Assembly (NCBI GenBank): GCA_020161615.1
Contig: JAIUPD010000003.1
Span: 186,001 to 250,000, forward strand
Source: Pseudomonadota bacterium
GTDB lineage: Bacteria; Pseudomonadota; Alphaproteobacteria; Rhodobacterales; Rhodobacteraceae
Direction of reading: 5' to 3'
Length of the DNA: 64,000 bases
Shown: piece after piece, positions 9,841 to 18,144 of the stretch
Layout of the letters: each line of letters begins with the position of its first letter
Position numbering within the stretch: position 1 is the stretch's first letter
The notes under the pieces: generated by a model
Databases searched by the model: none
What the model was told of the DNA's origin: nothing
What the model saw: only the letters and a program-made list of their open reading frames with translations
Position numbers and translations under genes: made by a program

Positions 9841-11313
9841 TCAGAGGTTCCCGTCGAGCGCGGCAACGGCCACGCTGGCCTGTTCCAGATCGTCGAACGG
9901 ATAGACGACGCCCGCCACCGTCTGCCCCGTCTCATGCCCCTTTCCCGCGATCAGCAGCGCGTCGCCCGGCTCCAGCGCATCGACCGCCCGCAGGATCGCC
10001 TCGGCGCGGTCGCCGACTTCCGTGGCTTCGGGCGCGGCTTTCAATATTTCCGCACGAATGACCGCCGGATCCTCGCTTCGCGGGTTGTCGTCTGTCACAA
10101 AGACAACATCCGCGTTTTCGACCGCAGCCTTGCCCATCAGCGGGCGCTTGCTCTTGTCGCGGTCGCCGCCGGCGCCCAGCACGACAATCAGCCGCCCCAT
10201 GACATGCGGGCGCAGCGCCTTCAGCGCGGTTTCCACCGCCGCCGGGGTATGGGCGTAGTCGACAAAGACCGGGGCGCCGTTCTGCCGCGTGGCGGCCAGT
10301 TGCATCCGGCCGCGGACGCCTTGCAGCGTCGCCATCGCGCGGATCGCCTCGGCCGCGTCGCCGCCGGTGGCCAGCACCAGACCCAGCGCCACCAGCGCAT
10401 TCGCCGCCTGAAAGCCGCCGACCAGCGCCAGATCGACCTGTTGCGCCCGCCCCTTCCAGCGGAAGCGCAGAGTCTGTCCGTGGGCCGTGAAACGCTGGTC
10501 GAGGATGCGCAGGTCGCAATCTTCGTCCTGGCCGACCTTGATCACCGGCTGTTCGACCATCCCCAGCAGGCGCCGGCCATAGGCATCGTCGGTGTTGATC
10601 ACCGCGATCCCTTCCTCGGGCAGCAGGCGGGTGAAGAGCCCGGCCTTGGCCAGGAAATACTCCTCCATCGAGGGATGATAATCGAGGTGATCCTGCGTGA
10701 GATTGGTAAAGGCCGCCGCCGAAAGCCGCACCCCCTCGAGCCGGCGCTGGTCGAGGCCGTGCGAACTCGCCTCCATCGCCGCATGGGTCACACCCGCCGC
10801 CGCGGCCTGGGCCAGCAGGGATTGCAGCGTCACCGCATCGGGCGTGGTATGGGCAAGCGGCATGCCCCAAGCGCCTTCGACCCCGGTTGTGCCGACATTG
10901 ATCGCGGCATGGCCCAGCGCCGTCCAGAGCTGGCGGGTAAAGCTGGCGACCGAGGTCTTGCCGTTGGTCCCCGTCACCGCCGCCATCACCGCCGGTTGCG
11001 CCCCGTGGTACAGCGCCGCCGCCATGGCCAGCGCCGCGCGCGCATCCTCGGCCACGACAAGGGCGGCCTGCGGGTGGCGGGCCAGCGTCTCGGCGGCGAT
11101 CTGGACGCCCTGCCGGTCCGTCAGGATGGCCGAGGCCCCCATGCGCAACGCCGGGTCGATGAATTCGGCCCCATGCACCCGGCTGCCGGGCAGCGCCGCG
11201 AACAGCGTCCCGGGCCGCACCGCGCGGCTATCCAGCGTGATCGCCGTGATCCGCGCCCGGGAATCGCCGCTTTGCGCGGTCAGTCCCAGCTCTCCCAGGG
11301 TCTTGTCGGTCAT
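9841..11313 (-). CDS. murE: UDP-MurNAc-L-Ala-D-Glu:meso-diaminopimelate ligase
   Basis: MurE, about 490 residues, which adds the third peptide residue to the cell-wall precursor. Motifs: ITLDSRAVRPGTLFAAL, the P-loop VTGTNGKTSVASF, and FVTDDNPRSEDP. The DNPR motif marks specificity for meso-diaminopimelate rather than lysine. Start MTDKTLGELG at 11313, 43 nt after the ftsI stop. It reads with murF and mraY as one unit. Confidence 0.96.
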   Translation of the reverse strand: MTDKTLGELGLTAQSGDSRARITAITLDSRAVRPGTLFAALPGSRVHGAEFIDPALRMGASAILTDRQGVQIAAETLARHPQAALVVAEDARAALAMAAALYHGAQPAVMAAVTGTNGKTSVASFTRQLWTALGHAAINVGTTGVEGAWGMPLAHTTPDAVTLQSLLAQAAAAGVTHAAMEASSHGLDQRRLEGVRLSAAAFTNLTQDHLDYHPSMEEYFLAKAGLFTRLLPEEGIAVINTDDAYGRRLLGMVEQPVIKVGQDEDCDLRILDQRFTAHGQTLRFRWKGRAQQVDLALVGGFQAANALVALGLVLATGGDAAEAIRAMATLQGVRGRMQLAATRQNGAPVFVDYAHTPAAVETALKALRPHVMGRLIVVLGAGGDRDKSKRPLMGKAAVENADVVFVTDDNPRSEDPAVIRAEILKAAPEATEVGDRAEAILRAVDALEPGDALLIAGKGHETGQTVAGVVYPFDDLEQASVAVAALDGNL

Positions 11314-11356
11314 CCTGGCCCCCTTGCCCGTCGGCCTTTGCCCGTCTGGGGGATGC

Positions 11357-13132
11357 CTAACGCAGCTGCATGCCCGCTTCAATCTCTGCGGGGGTCTGCG
11401 GGCGCAATCCCAGCATCGGCGCCACCCGGCCGATCATCTGCGCCACCACCGGCACCACCGTCCAGCCCGCCGTCCGCCGGTTCTGACCGGCAGCGAAGAT
11501 CGTCGGCTCATCCATCGTCACGACGAAGACGTAGCGGGGATCGTTCATCGGAAAGGCCCCGGCGAAGGTGGCGACCGTGCGATCCTCGTAATACCCGCCC
11601 TCGGGACGGACCTTGTTGGCGGTCCCGGTCTTGCCCCCCACCGCATAGCCATCGACATCGCCGAACGAGGCCGTCCCCTCGGTCACCACCTCGCGCAGCA
11701 TGCCGCGGATGAGGCGCGAGGTCTCTTCCGAGATGACGCGCGGACCCACCGGCGCGTCGGGACGGCGCAGCAGCGTCGGCTGCACCAGCGTACCGCCGTT
11801 CACCATCGCCGCATAACCCGCTGCCAGATGCAGCGGCGTCATGGTCATGCCGTGGCCATAGCTGATGGTCATGGTCGAGAGTTCGGTCCAGCGCGCCGGA
11901 TATTGCGGGCGCACGCGGCTGGTTTCGCTGAGCTCGAGCGGCATCTGGTCCAGCAGCCCCAGGCTGCGCAGGAAGCTCTGCTGGCGGTCGGCGCCGATCA
12001 TCTGGGCGATCCGGGCAGTGCCGACGTTCGAGCTTTCGATCAGCACATCGGTCACCGACATCGAGGCCGGCATGGAATGCATGTCGCTCAGCCGGAAGCG
12101 GCCGAAACGGATCGGACCGCGCGTGTCGATCATCGTCTCGGGCGTGACCATCTGCATGTCGAGGGCCTGCGCCACGGTGAAGACCTTCATCACCGAGCCC
12201 AGTTCGTAAAGCCCCTGCACCGCCCGGTTGAAGAGGGGCGAATCGGCCGGATCGCCGGTCAGCGCCGGTGCCGGGCGGTCGTTCGGGTCAAAGGTCGGGG
12301 CCGAGGTCATGGCGACGATCTCGCCCGTGTGCGCATCCATCAGGATCGCCGAGCCGCCGTTCGCGTTATACATGGCGATGCCGTCGGTCAGCACCTCCTC
12401 GATGGCGGCCTGCACGCCCAGATCGAGGGACAGGGTGAGCGGCACATCGGCCAGATCGGCGTCGCTGAGGCGCTGGTTCTCGGCATATTCCAGACCCGCG
12501 ACGCCCTGGATCTCGGCCGCGGTCACCCCCTGCTCGCCATAGGTCGTGCCGCCCAGCACATGCGCGGCGAGCGTGCCGTTGGGGTAAAGCCGCATGTCGC
12601 GGGGGCCCAGCAGGAGGCCCGGCTCACCGATGTCATGCGCGGCCTGGGCCTGTTCGGGCGAGACACGGGCGCGGATCCAGTCGAAACGGCGGTTGGGGTC
12701 GGTCAGCCGTGCAGCCAGGCGCTCTTCGTCCAGATCGGGGAAGATGCGGACCAGTTCATGCGCGGCGCGGCGGCCATCGACCATGTAGCGCATCTCGGCA
12801 TAAAGCGAATGCGTCACCAGGTTGGTGGCCAGGATATTGCCGTTGCGGTCCAGCACATCGGCCCGTTCGCCCGAGATGCTCTCGCCGACATAGGGCTCGG
12901 ATTCCACGACCGGCGAGGCCGCCAGCATGCCCATCTTGGCGCCGATCGCCGCATAGCCCGCGAAAAAGGCCGTGGCCAGAAACAGGAGCCGCCATTCCGC
13001 CCGGCGGCGGCCCGCATCGCGCTGCTGCTCGCGGCGCAGGCGCAGGTTTTCCTTCTCGATGGTCAGCGGGTTTACGCCCTGGGCGCGGGCGTCAAGGATA
13101 CGGGCCAGGGGGCGCAGCGGCAGGCGGTTCAC
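11357..13132 (-). CDS. ftsI: septal peptidoglycan transpeptidase FtsI (PBP3)
   Basis: A 591-residue class B penicillin-binding protein that cross-links septal peptidoglycan. One N-terminal membrane helix (about residues 48-66, RLLFLATAFFAGYAAIGA), a dimerisation domain with the RNGNILATN region, then the transpeptidase domain with SVMK (catalytic Ser313), SSN (368-370) and KTGT (502-505). GTG start at 13132 overlaps the ftsL stop (GTGA), so the two are translationally coupled. Confidence 0.97.
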   Translation of the reverse strand: MNRLPLRPLARILDARAQGVNPLTIEKENLRLRREQQRDAGRRRAEWRLLFLATAFFAGYAAIGAKMGMLAASPVVESEPYVGESISGERADVLDRNGNILATNLVTHSLYAEMRYMVDGRRAAHELVRIFPDLDEERLAARLTDPNRRFDWIRARVSPEQAQAAHDIGEPGLLLGPRDMRLYPNGTLAAHVLGGTTYGEQGVTAAEIQGVAGLEYAENQRLSDADLADVPLTLSLDLGVQAAIEEVLTDGIAMYNANGGSAILMDAHTGEIVAMTSAPTFDPNDRPAPALTGDPADSPLFNRAVQGLYELGSVMKVFTVAQALDMQMVTPETMIDTRGPIRFGRFRLSDMHSMPASMSVTDVLIESSNVGTARIAQMIGADRQQSFLRSLGLLDQMPLELSETSRVRPQYPARWTELSTMTISYGHGMTMTPLHLAAGYAAMVNGGTLVQPTLLRRPDAPVGPRVISEETSRLIRGMLREVVTEGTASFGDVDGYAVGGKTGTANKVRPEGGYYEDRTVATFAGAFPMNDPRYVFVVTMDEPTIFAAGQNRRTAGWTVVPVVAQMIGRVAPMLGLRPQTPAEIEAGMQLR

Positions 13133-13455
13133 AGCGTATCCTCCGGGCCGGCGCCGACGGCCGCGCCGATCAGCGGATAGGGGATTTCGTCAACCTGGCC
13201 GAATTGAGCGCCCTGCAGCGGCAAGAGGCCCAGACGTTCAAAGTTCATCTGCGCCAGCGCCCGCAGGCGTTGCGGCCGGTTGAGATAGGCCCATTCGGCA
13301 CGCTGGACGTCGAGCGCCTCGTACAGCGAGCGGATCTCGGCGCGCAGGCCGCGCACGTCGCGGATGGCCACCTGGGTCTTCTGGTTCTGGTCATAGGCCC
13401 AGATCGCCAGCCCGATCACCCCGAAGGCCGTCAGCAGATAGAAGAGCGCGCGCAA
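13129..13455 (-). CDS. ftsL: cell division protein FtsL
   Basis: A 108-residue bitopic protein with one N-terminal membrane helix (LFYLLTAFGVIGLAIWAY) and a periplasmic coiled coil (QVAIRDVRGLRAEIRSLYEAL), ending with RLGLLPLQGAQ. This layout and the position between rsmH and ftsI identify FtsL, which activates FtsWI with FtsB. The start is TTG at 13455, with GGAGA just upstream. The low sequence conservation is normal for this family. Confidence 0.9.
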   Translation of the reverse strand: MRALFYLLTAFGVIGLAIWAYDQNQKTQVAIRDVRGLRAEIRSLYEALDVQRAEWAYLNRPQRLRALAQMNFERLGLLPLQGAQFGQVDEIPYPLIGAAVGAGPEDTL

Positions 13456-13456
13456 C

Positions 13457-14461
13457 TCAGTCTCCTTTCAGGACAAGCGAGGGAAGGCCCAGCGCCGAGC
13501 GGTCGACGGGCCCGGCCGGGGCATCGGTACGCCGGGCGATCCTGAGAAGGGCCGAGCGCGCGCGGGGATTGGCGGCGCATTCGGCCTCGTCGGCGGCGAC
13601 GGCCTTGCGGGTCAGGGTCTCGAAGCGCGGCGCCTCGGCCTCCTGCATCGGGGCGTGGCGGCTGCCCTGCCCGGCCCGGCCCGAGCGCTGTTGCAGAAAG
13701 CGCTTGACGATCCGGTCTTCCAGCGAATGAAAACTGACCACGGCCAGCATGCCGCCCGGCTTCAGCGCCCGTTCGGCGGCTTCCAGCCCGGCGGCGAGTT
13801 GGTGAAACTCGGCGTTCACGGCAATGCGCAGGGCCTGGAAGCTACGGGTCGCCGGGTGGGACTGGCCGGGTTTCGGCCGGGGCAGCTGGCTGCTGACGAT
13901 CTCGGTCAGGCGCAGCGTGGTCTCGATGGGTTCCAGCGCGCGCGCCTTGACGATGGCCCGGGCGATGCGGCGCGAGGCGCGCTCTTCACCGTAGTGATAG
14001 AGGATGTCGGCCAGCGTGCCCTCATCCTCGTGGTTGACCAGATCGGCGGCCGAGGGCCCCTCCTGGCTCATCCGCATGTCGAGGGGGCCGTCCTTGGCGA
14101 AGGAAAAGCCGCGTTCGGGCAGGTCAAGCTGCATGGACGACACGCCGAGGTCGAGGACCACGCCATCGAGCGGCTCGCCCGCCAGCGTGTCGAGGTCGGA
14201 AAACGTGCCCTGCACTACCTTGAGCCGCTCGCCATAGGGCCGACCCCAGTCCCGCGCCATCTGCAGTGCCAGCGGGTCGCGGTCGATGCCGATGACCAGA
14301 TCCGCGCCGGCGGCCAGCAGCCCCCGCGCATAGCCGCCCGCGCCGAGCGTCCCGTCCAGCCACACGCCCGAGACCGCCCCGACCCTGGCCAGAAGCGGGG
14401 TCAGGAGGACGGGGATGTGCGGAGCGTCTTGGCTTTCGGCGGGCATCGTCCTTTCCGTCAC
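13457..14461 (-). CDS. rsmH: 16S rRNA m4C1402 N4-methyltransferase RsmH (MraW)
   Basis: A 329-334 residue SAM-dependent methyltransferase that modifies C1402 of 16S rRNA. Motifs: [10 protein letters not shown] near the start, the SAM site [36 protein letters not shown], and [16 protein letters not shown] near the end. Either GTG 14461, which overlaps the mraZ stop, or ATG 14446, preceded by GAAAGGA, may be the start. The first fits translational coupling and the second has a ribosome site, although a tight one. Confidence 0.96.
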   Translation of the reverse strand: MTERTMPAESQDAPHIPVLLTPLLARVGAVSGVWLDGTLGAGGYARGLLAAGADLVIGIDRDPLALQMARDWGRPYGERLKVVQGTFSDLDTLAGEPLDGVVLDLGVSSMQLDLPERGFSFAKDGPLDMRMSQEGPSAADLVNHEDEGTLADILYHYGEERASRRIARAIVKARALEPIETTLRLTEIVSSQLPRPKPGQSHPATRSFQALRIAVNAEFHQLAAGLEAAERALKPGGMLAVVSFHSLEDRIVKRFLQQRSGRAGQGSRHAPMQEAEAPRFETLTRKAVAADEAECAANPRARSALLRIARRTDAPAGPVDRSALGLPSLVLKGD

Positions 14462-14979
14462 GCGGCAGGGGTCGGTTTCGGCGGAAGCTTCGGCAGCAGC
14501 GAGGCCGGATCGAAGCGGGCACCGCCCCGCTCGACGATCAGCGCGTCCGTGCGGCCGGCTTCATGCGCCTTGTAGGTCTCGGGCTTCCACATCTTGAAGT
14601 GGCTGCCGACACCGATGAAATAGATGCGGTCGTCGAGATCGAGCTTTTTGCGCAGGCGCTGCGGCAGGACGATGCGTCCGTCGTCGCCCAGCTGCACATC
14701 CATCGAGGAGCCGAGGAAGAAGGTTTCGGCGATCTCGCGCTCTTCGGTGCCCTCGTCCAGAAGCTCGATGCGCTCTTCGATCTTCTCCATCTCCTGCCGC
14801 GTGTAGCAGCGCAGGTGATTGAGCGAGTCGGTGCCATAGACGATGACAAAGGTCGGCCGGTCGCCCTGGGCCATCAGGTGATCGCCCGCGGCGATGACAG
14901 GACGAAACGCGGCGGGAATGGAGACGCGCCCCTTCCCGTCGATGCCCTGTTCGTCGTCGCTGCGAAATCTGAGCGACAC
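14458..14979 (-). CDS. mraZ: transcriptional regulator MraZ
   Basis: A 173-residue protein with two AbrB-like SpoVT/MraZ half domains: first [13 protein letters not shown], then [19 protein letters not shown]. MraZ is the first gene of the dcw cluster in most bacteria and binds repeated TGGGN motifs upstream of itself. GTG start at 14979 is set by AGGAG at the right distance; longer in-frame starts lack a ribosome site. The many TGGGN-type repeats upstream suggest self-regulation here. Confidence 0.95.
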   Translation of the reverse strand: MSLRFRSDDEQGIDGKGRVSIPAAFRPVIAAGDHLMAQGDRPTFVIVYGTDSLNHLRCYTRQEMEKIEERIELLDEGTEEREIAETFFLGSSMDVQLGDDGRIVLPQRLRKKLDLDDRIYFIGVGSHFKMWKPETYKAHEAGRTDALIVERGGARFDPASLLPKLPPKPTPAA

Positions 14980-15453
14980 GCCGCATTCTCCTGTTGCTCC
15001 ACGATCCCGGGAGCGCCAAAATTGAAACGGCGGCTCGGGTGCTGCCATACCCGAGCCGCCGCCCTCGTCCCACTGCGGGGTCGCCTGGTCACGTAACCGT
15101 CTTTACTAGGGGGGGGATGAAAGACGTCTGCTCGCTACGCTCCAGATCTTGATGTGAAGTTGCCTGTAGTTACTGCCTTGGTATCGGAGGATCTTTTTTG
15201 TGTCCTTCCATGGTCCTTTGATGCCATGGGATTTCGCGGATATCAACGGGAATTCGAGGGAACGCGCAGGTCCTTCGGGGCTTGAATCCACAAGCCGTTG
15301 GGACACAGGGCGCCGCGACACAAGATATCGTCCGGCCCGTCTGTCACCCCACCAGATAAAGCGCTAACGGGCCCTTCCAAGGCCGCCGTGAGAATCGTCG
15401 GCCAGGGCGCTCTTTGTGGCCGCAGGGACACACGCAATCGTTAAGATTAATTA
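14980..15453. other. non-coding leader side of the mraZ upstream region
   Basis: No supported gene. The part at about 15110-15260 is visibly less GC-rich than its surroundings and contains a run of nine G (15109-15117). Open frames here (for example a 71-codon one on the minus strand) have no recognisable product. No rnpB or tmRNA signature was found on either strand. Probably part of the dcw leader. Confidence 0.4.
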
Positions 15454-15957
15454 TCCCACACTTATCCACACTTAAAATCCCCCTCACCGGCCTGTGATTC
15501 CGATTCGGCGGAGGTTGGCCCATCCGGTTCCCAGCCAATCCCAGGCCCCTTCCCACCCGTTCCCAGCCGGAATCCGGGCGCCGATCTGGGATTTCCTGGG
15601 TTCGGAAGGTTCAGGGCCGGGGTCGGGATGGGATGCGGGGGGTCACGACCGGCCCGAACCCGGTCCGTCGCGGGCCGTTCCCTGGAATTCCCAGCCCGAT
15701 CCCATCGTCCGCCAGGTCCGCGGCCCAAGGGCCTTCCGGTTGCCCACCGGGACAGCGGTTGCGAAGGTCGGTGCTTCGCCGAACACCGAGGGTTCGAAGC
15801 GCACCCCAAGCCATGCAGCCGAGGCCTTCCCCCGCAATCCTCCCGGCAATCCCGAATCCCCGCCGGGCCTGGCCCAGGCTGGCCAAGTCACCTCTCGTCC
15901 CAGCAGCCGGAAAACCGAAAGCCCGGGCATTCGCGCCCGGGCTCCCTGAAAATCCCA
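15454..15957 (-). promoter_or_regulatory. TGGGN repeat arrays upstream of mraZ (putative MraZ boxes)
   Basis: On the plus strand TCCCA (TGGGA on the mraZ strand) occurs in pairs whose starts are 10 bp apart: 15529/15539 and 15551/15561. Looser pairs are 15454/15464 (second copy ATCCA), 15679/15689 (first copy TCCCT, with a further TCCCA at 15700) and 15943/15953 (first copy TCCCT). A pair in the opposite orientation, TGGGA-N5-TGGGT, lies at 15587-15601. E. coli MraZ recognises TGGGN repeats with 5-nt gaps, the same geometry. The exact promoter is not identified. A TTATCCACA sequence at 15462-15470 also matches a DnaA box. Confidence 0.55.
15908..15943 (-). terminator. intrinsic terminator of mrp
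   Basis: Perfect 9-bp stem AGCCCGGGC (15920-15928) / GCCCGGGCT (15935-15943) with a 6-nt loop, 27 nt after the mrp stop. On the minus strand the stem is followed by TTTCGGTTTTCC. Confidence 0.65.
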
Positions 15958-15970
15958 AACCGATGGCGGG

Positions 15971-17053
15971 TCAGACCAGCTGCGCGATCAGAGACCGCGC
16001 CATGCGCCGGTAGGGCTCGCCGGCCGGGCTGTCGCCCGCCGCGACGGGCTGGCCGCCGTCGCCCGACAGCCGCACTTCCAGCAGCAGCGGCAGCGAGCCC
16101 AGCATCGGCAACCCGTGCTTCTCGGCCTCGCGCGCCACGCCGCCGTCGCCGAAGATATGCTCCTCATGACCGCATTGGGGACAGACGAAGGTCGACATAT
16201 TCTCGATCAGCCCCAGCACCGGGGTTTTCAGCGTCTCGAAGGCGTTGAGCGCGCGGCGGGCGTCCAGCAGTGCCACGTCCTGCGGGGTCGAGACAATGAT
16301 CGCGCCGGTCACCGGAAACTTCTGGCAAAGCGTCATCTGCACATCCCCCGTCCCCGGCGGCATGTCGATCACCAGCGCGTCGAGATCGCCCCAGGCGACC
16401 TGCGTCATCAACTGTTGCAGCGCCCCCATCAGCATCGGCCCGCGCCAGATCAGCGCCTGTTCCTCGGGCAGCATCATGCCGATGGAGATGACGCGCACGC
16501 CATAGGCCACCGGCGGGATGATGGTCTTGCCATCGGGCGAGGCGGGCTTTTTGGTCACGCCCATCATGCGCGGCTGGCTGGGGCCGTAGATATCGGCATC
16601 GACCAGACCGACCCGCCAGCCCTCGCGCGCCAGTGCCACGGCGAGGTTGGCCGAGACGGTGGATTTGCCGACCCCGCCCTTGCCCGAGCCCACGGCGATG
16701 ATGCGCTTGACGCCCGGCACCTCGTTGGGGCCGGCGGTCGGGTGGCGCCCGATGGAGAGCGAGGGCGCGGCCCCCTTCCCCGCCGGCGCCTTGGCCGCCG
16801 GGCCATGCGCGGTCAGCGCGACCGAGACCTTGGCCACACCCGGCAGTGCCGCCACCGCCGCCTCCGCCTCGGCGCGGACGGGTTCGAGGGCTTTTGCCTC
16901 CTCGGCCGTGGCGGCCTCGATGACGAAGCGGACGCTGCCCGCATCGACACCCAGCGCGCGAACGAGGTCGCGGCTGACCAGATCGCCCCCGCCCGGCACG
17001 GCGATGCGGGCAAGCGTGGCGAGGATCGCGTCGCGCGACGGGCTGGCGGCCAT
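15971..17053 (-). CDS. apbC: Mrp/ApbC-type iron-sulfur cluster carrier ATPase
   Basis: A 360-residue P-loop ATPase of the Mrp/NBP35 family. An N-terminal DUF59 (MIP18-like) domain (AILATLARIAVPGGGDLV) is joined to the nucleotide-binding domain with the deviant Walker A GSGKGGVGKSTVSANLA, VDADIYGPSQPRMM, and IDMPPGTGD. The C-terminal CPQC motif (FVCPQCGHEEHIF) supplies the cysteines that bridge a [4Fe-4S] cluster in the dimer. It delivers clusters to apo-proteins in the cytoplasm. Start 17053 follows AGGAGTCCCCC. Monocistronic, with its own terminator. Confidence 0.93.
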   Translation of the reverse strand: MAASPSRDAILATLARIAVPGGGDLVSRDLVRALGVDAGSVRFVIEAATAEEAKALEPVRAEAEAAVAALPGVAKVSVALTAHGPAAKAPAGKGAAPSLSIGRHPTAGPNEVPGVKRIIAVGSGKGGVGKSTVSANLAVALAREGWRVGLVDADIYGPSQPRMMGVTKKPASPDGKTIIPPVAYGVRVISIGMMLPEEQALIWRGPMLMGALQQLMTQVAWGDLDALVIDMPPGTGDVQMTLCQKFPVTGAIIVSTPQDVALLDARRALNAFETLKTPVLGLIENMSTFVCPQCGHEEHIFGDGGVAREAEKHGLPMLGSLPLLLEVRLSGDGGQPVAAGDSPAGEPYRRMARSLIAQLV

Positions 17054-17283
17054 GGGGGACTCCTGTTCCTTCAGAATCGGTTTGCCCTAACCTGTCCGGG
17101 AATCGGGCCGAGGCAACCCCCTGCGGCCCCCGCTCGAAAAGGGACATTCTGCCGCAGGCCGAGCGCTTTCGGGGTACGCGCGCCCCCGCCGAAGGCGACC
17201 TTGGTCGTCAAGATACACCCCCAAGACGGGTTTCCCCTACGTCGCCATGCTGTCGCTGCATAGCAGCATTGCCGTGAGGAGGG

Positions 17284-17312
17284 ATTGTGCAAGCGCAGCA
17301 ATTGGGCCATCT
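17284..17312 (+). promoter_or_regulatory. possible sigma-32-type promoter of the DUF1127-CcsR locus
   Basis: ATTGTG (17284-17289) and CCATCT (17307-17312) are loosely like the heat-shock sigma -35 (CTTGAA) and -10 (CCCCATNT) elements at a suitable distance. The counterpart in R. sphaeroides is RpoHI/RpoHII dependent. Nothing better was seen in 17054-17384. A short palindrome GCTGC-ATA-GCAGC is at 17255-17267. Confidence 0.25.
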
Positions 17313-17384
17313 TTGCTTCAACGGCGAAACAAATTCACCAGCCCGGCTGGGAAGATCTCGCCTCGAAACGAAAAGGTAATCACC

Positions 17385-17606
17385 ATGGCTTACGCCTCTG
17401 CACATACGACCCGCGCGACCGGCGTGTTCGGCCAGATCGCCGAAGTCTTCTCGTCGCTGCGGACGGCTTGGGCGCGCTCGCGCGTCTATGTCCAGACCTA
17501 TAACGAGCTGAATGCGCTGACCAGCCGCGAACTGGCCGATCTGGGCATCAGCCGCTCGATGATCTCGCGCCTGGCCTACGAGGCCGCCTACGGCCGCGAC
17601 GCTTAA
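17385..17606 (+). CDS. DUF1127 small basic protein, CcaF1-like
   Basis: A 73-residue protein whose C-terminal half is a DUF1127 domain (YVQTYNELNALTSRELADLG followed by ISRSMISRLAYEAAYGRDA). Start MAYASAHTTRAT at 17385 with AAAGG in front. In R. sphaeroides a DUF1127 protein encoded at the head of the CcsR RNA genes (RSP_6037, CcaF1) acts on processing and stability of those RNAs. The same order here, DUF1127 followed at once by the RNA array, makes this its likely counterpart. A small hairpin GGCCC-TGAG-GGGCC (17615-17628) separates it from the first RNA. Confidence 0.85.
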   Translation: MAYASAHTTRATGVFGQIAEVFSSLRTAWARSRVYVQTYNELNALTSRELADLGISRSMISRLAYEAAYGRDA

Positions 17607-17642
17607 GAATTCCGGGCCCTGAGGGGCCTGTGATCGAAACGA

Positions 17643-17710
17643 CGGCCCCTCCTCCTCCCTGGGCCGATCGTGCAAGGAACCGCCGCTTCCTCCTCCCTGC
17701 GGTACGGTTC
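17643..17710 (+). ncRNA. CcsR/cuckoo-type RNA, unit 1
   Basis: Two hairpins that each show a 12-nt loop containing CCTCCTCCC. Hairpin 1: stem CGGCCC (17643-17648)/GGGCCG (17661-17666), loop CTCCTCCTCCCT. Hairpin 2: stem GAACCG+CCGC (17677-17686)/GCGG-TA-CGGTTC (17699-17710), loop TTCCTCCTCCCT, with a 2-nt bulge on the 3' side. Pairs of such hairpins define the cuckoo RNA family (CcsR1-4 in R. sphaeroides). The loop is complementary to the Shine-Dalgarno core GGAGGAGG. Probably cut from a transcript that starts before DUF1127. Confidence 0.85.
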
Positions 17711-17724
17711 CGACCTGTTGCTGA

Positions 17725-17794
17725 GGCCCCTCCTCCTCCCTGGGCCGAAGGCACTCCGGCGCGGTTCCCCCTCCTCCTCCCTGGGGAACCGCGC
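17725..17794 (+). ncRNA. CcsR/cuckoo-type RNA, unit 2
   Basis: Hairpin 3: GGCCC (17725-17729)/GGGCC (17742-17746). Hairpin 4: GCGCGGTTCCCC (17759-17770)/GGGGAACCGCGC (17783-17794), a perfect 12-bp stem. Both have the loop CTCCTCCTCCCT. The stems differ completely between units while the loops are constant, so the loop is the conserved element. Between this unit and the next lie further GC-rich dyads (17795-17835). Confidence 0.85.
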
Positions 17795-17840
17795 CCCGAA
17801 TTCCGGGGCTCCCCGCCAGGCGGGCCGGTCCCAAAGGTTA

Positions 17841-17913
17841 CGGATGCCCCTCCTCCTCCCTGGGTGTCCGTTCGTGGCGCGGCGATCCTTCCTCCTCCCT
17901 GGATCGCCGCGCC
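17841..17913 (+). ncRNA. CcsR/cuckoo-type RNA, unit 3
   Basis: Hairpin 5: CGGATGCCC (17841-17849)/GGGTGTCCG (17862-17870), closed with two G-U pairs, loop CTCCTCCTCCCT. Hairpin 6: GGCGCGGCGATCC (17876-17888)/GGATCGCCGCGCC (17901-17913), a perfect 13-bp stem, loop TTCCTCCTCCCT. The G-U pairs and fully different stems show compensatory change, which supports real RNA structure. Confidence 0.85.
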
Positions 17914-17955
17914 CCAAACAGGCGGCGGACGGTCCTCCCCCGAACGCCGATGATG

Positions 17956-17999
17956 ACGCGGCTGCCCACCTCCTCCCGGGCAGCCGCGTTTTTTGTTTT
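17956..17999 (+). terminator. terminator of the CcsR array, itself with a CCTCCTCCC loop
   Basis: A 12-bp perfect stem ACGCGGCTGCCC (17956-17967)/GGGCAGCCGCGT (17978-17989) with loop ACCTCCTCCC, followed by TTTTTTGTTTT. It ends the DUF1127-CcsR transcript. Because its loop repeats the anti-Shine-Dalgarno motif, it is a seventh copy of the element and may work as part of a fourth small RNA. Confidence 0.9.
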
Positions 18000-18144
18000 C
18001 GCCCCGCAGTTTCAAGGTGAGTGAGGGATGCCCATTTTCCGGGCAGACCCCCGGATTCTCGCATATTGCGACGACATCCCGCGTTTTTGCTTCACCGGAA
18101 ATAGAATTACAGTCACTTATGGACTGCTTGGTAAAGAACGGGCC

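Noticed and set aside
15109-15117. Phase-variable G9 tract
   Set aside because: It is about 130 bp from the mraZ start with no promoter elements around it, so a switching role cannot be supported.
15451-15470. Replication origin
   Set aside because: Only one full DnaA box and a near match; no dnaA, hemE, parAB or clustered boxes nearby.
15100-15960. RNase P RNA or tmRNA upstream of mraZ
   Set aside because: Neither the conserved GAGGAAAGTC-type core of rnpB nor the tmRNA ends are present on either strand.
17643-17990. CRISPR-like array of CCTCCTCC repeats
   Set aside because: The repeat is only 9-12 nt, spacing is irregular, and each copy is the loop of a separate hairpin. No cas genes. 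The hairpin RNA reading explains it fully.
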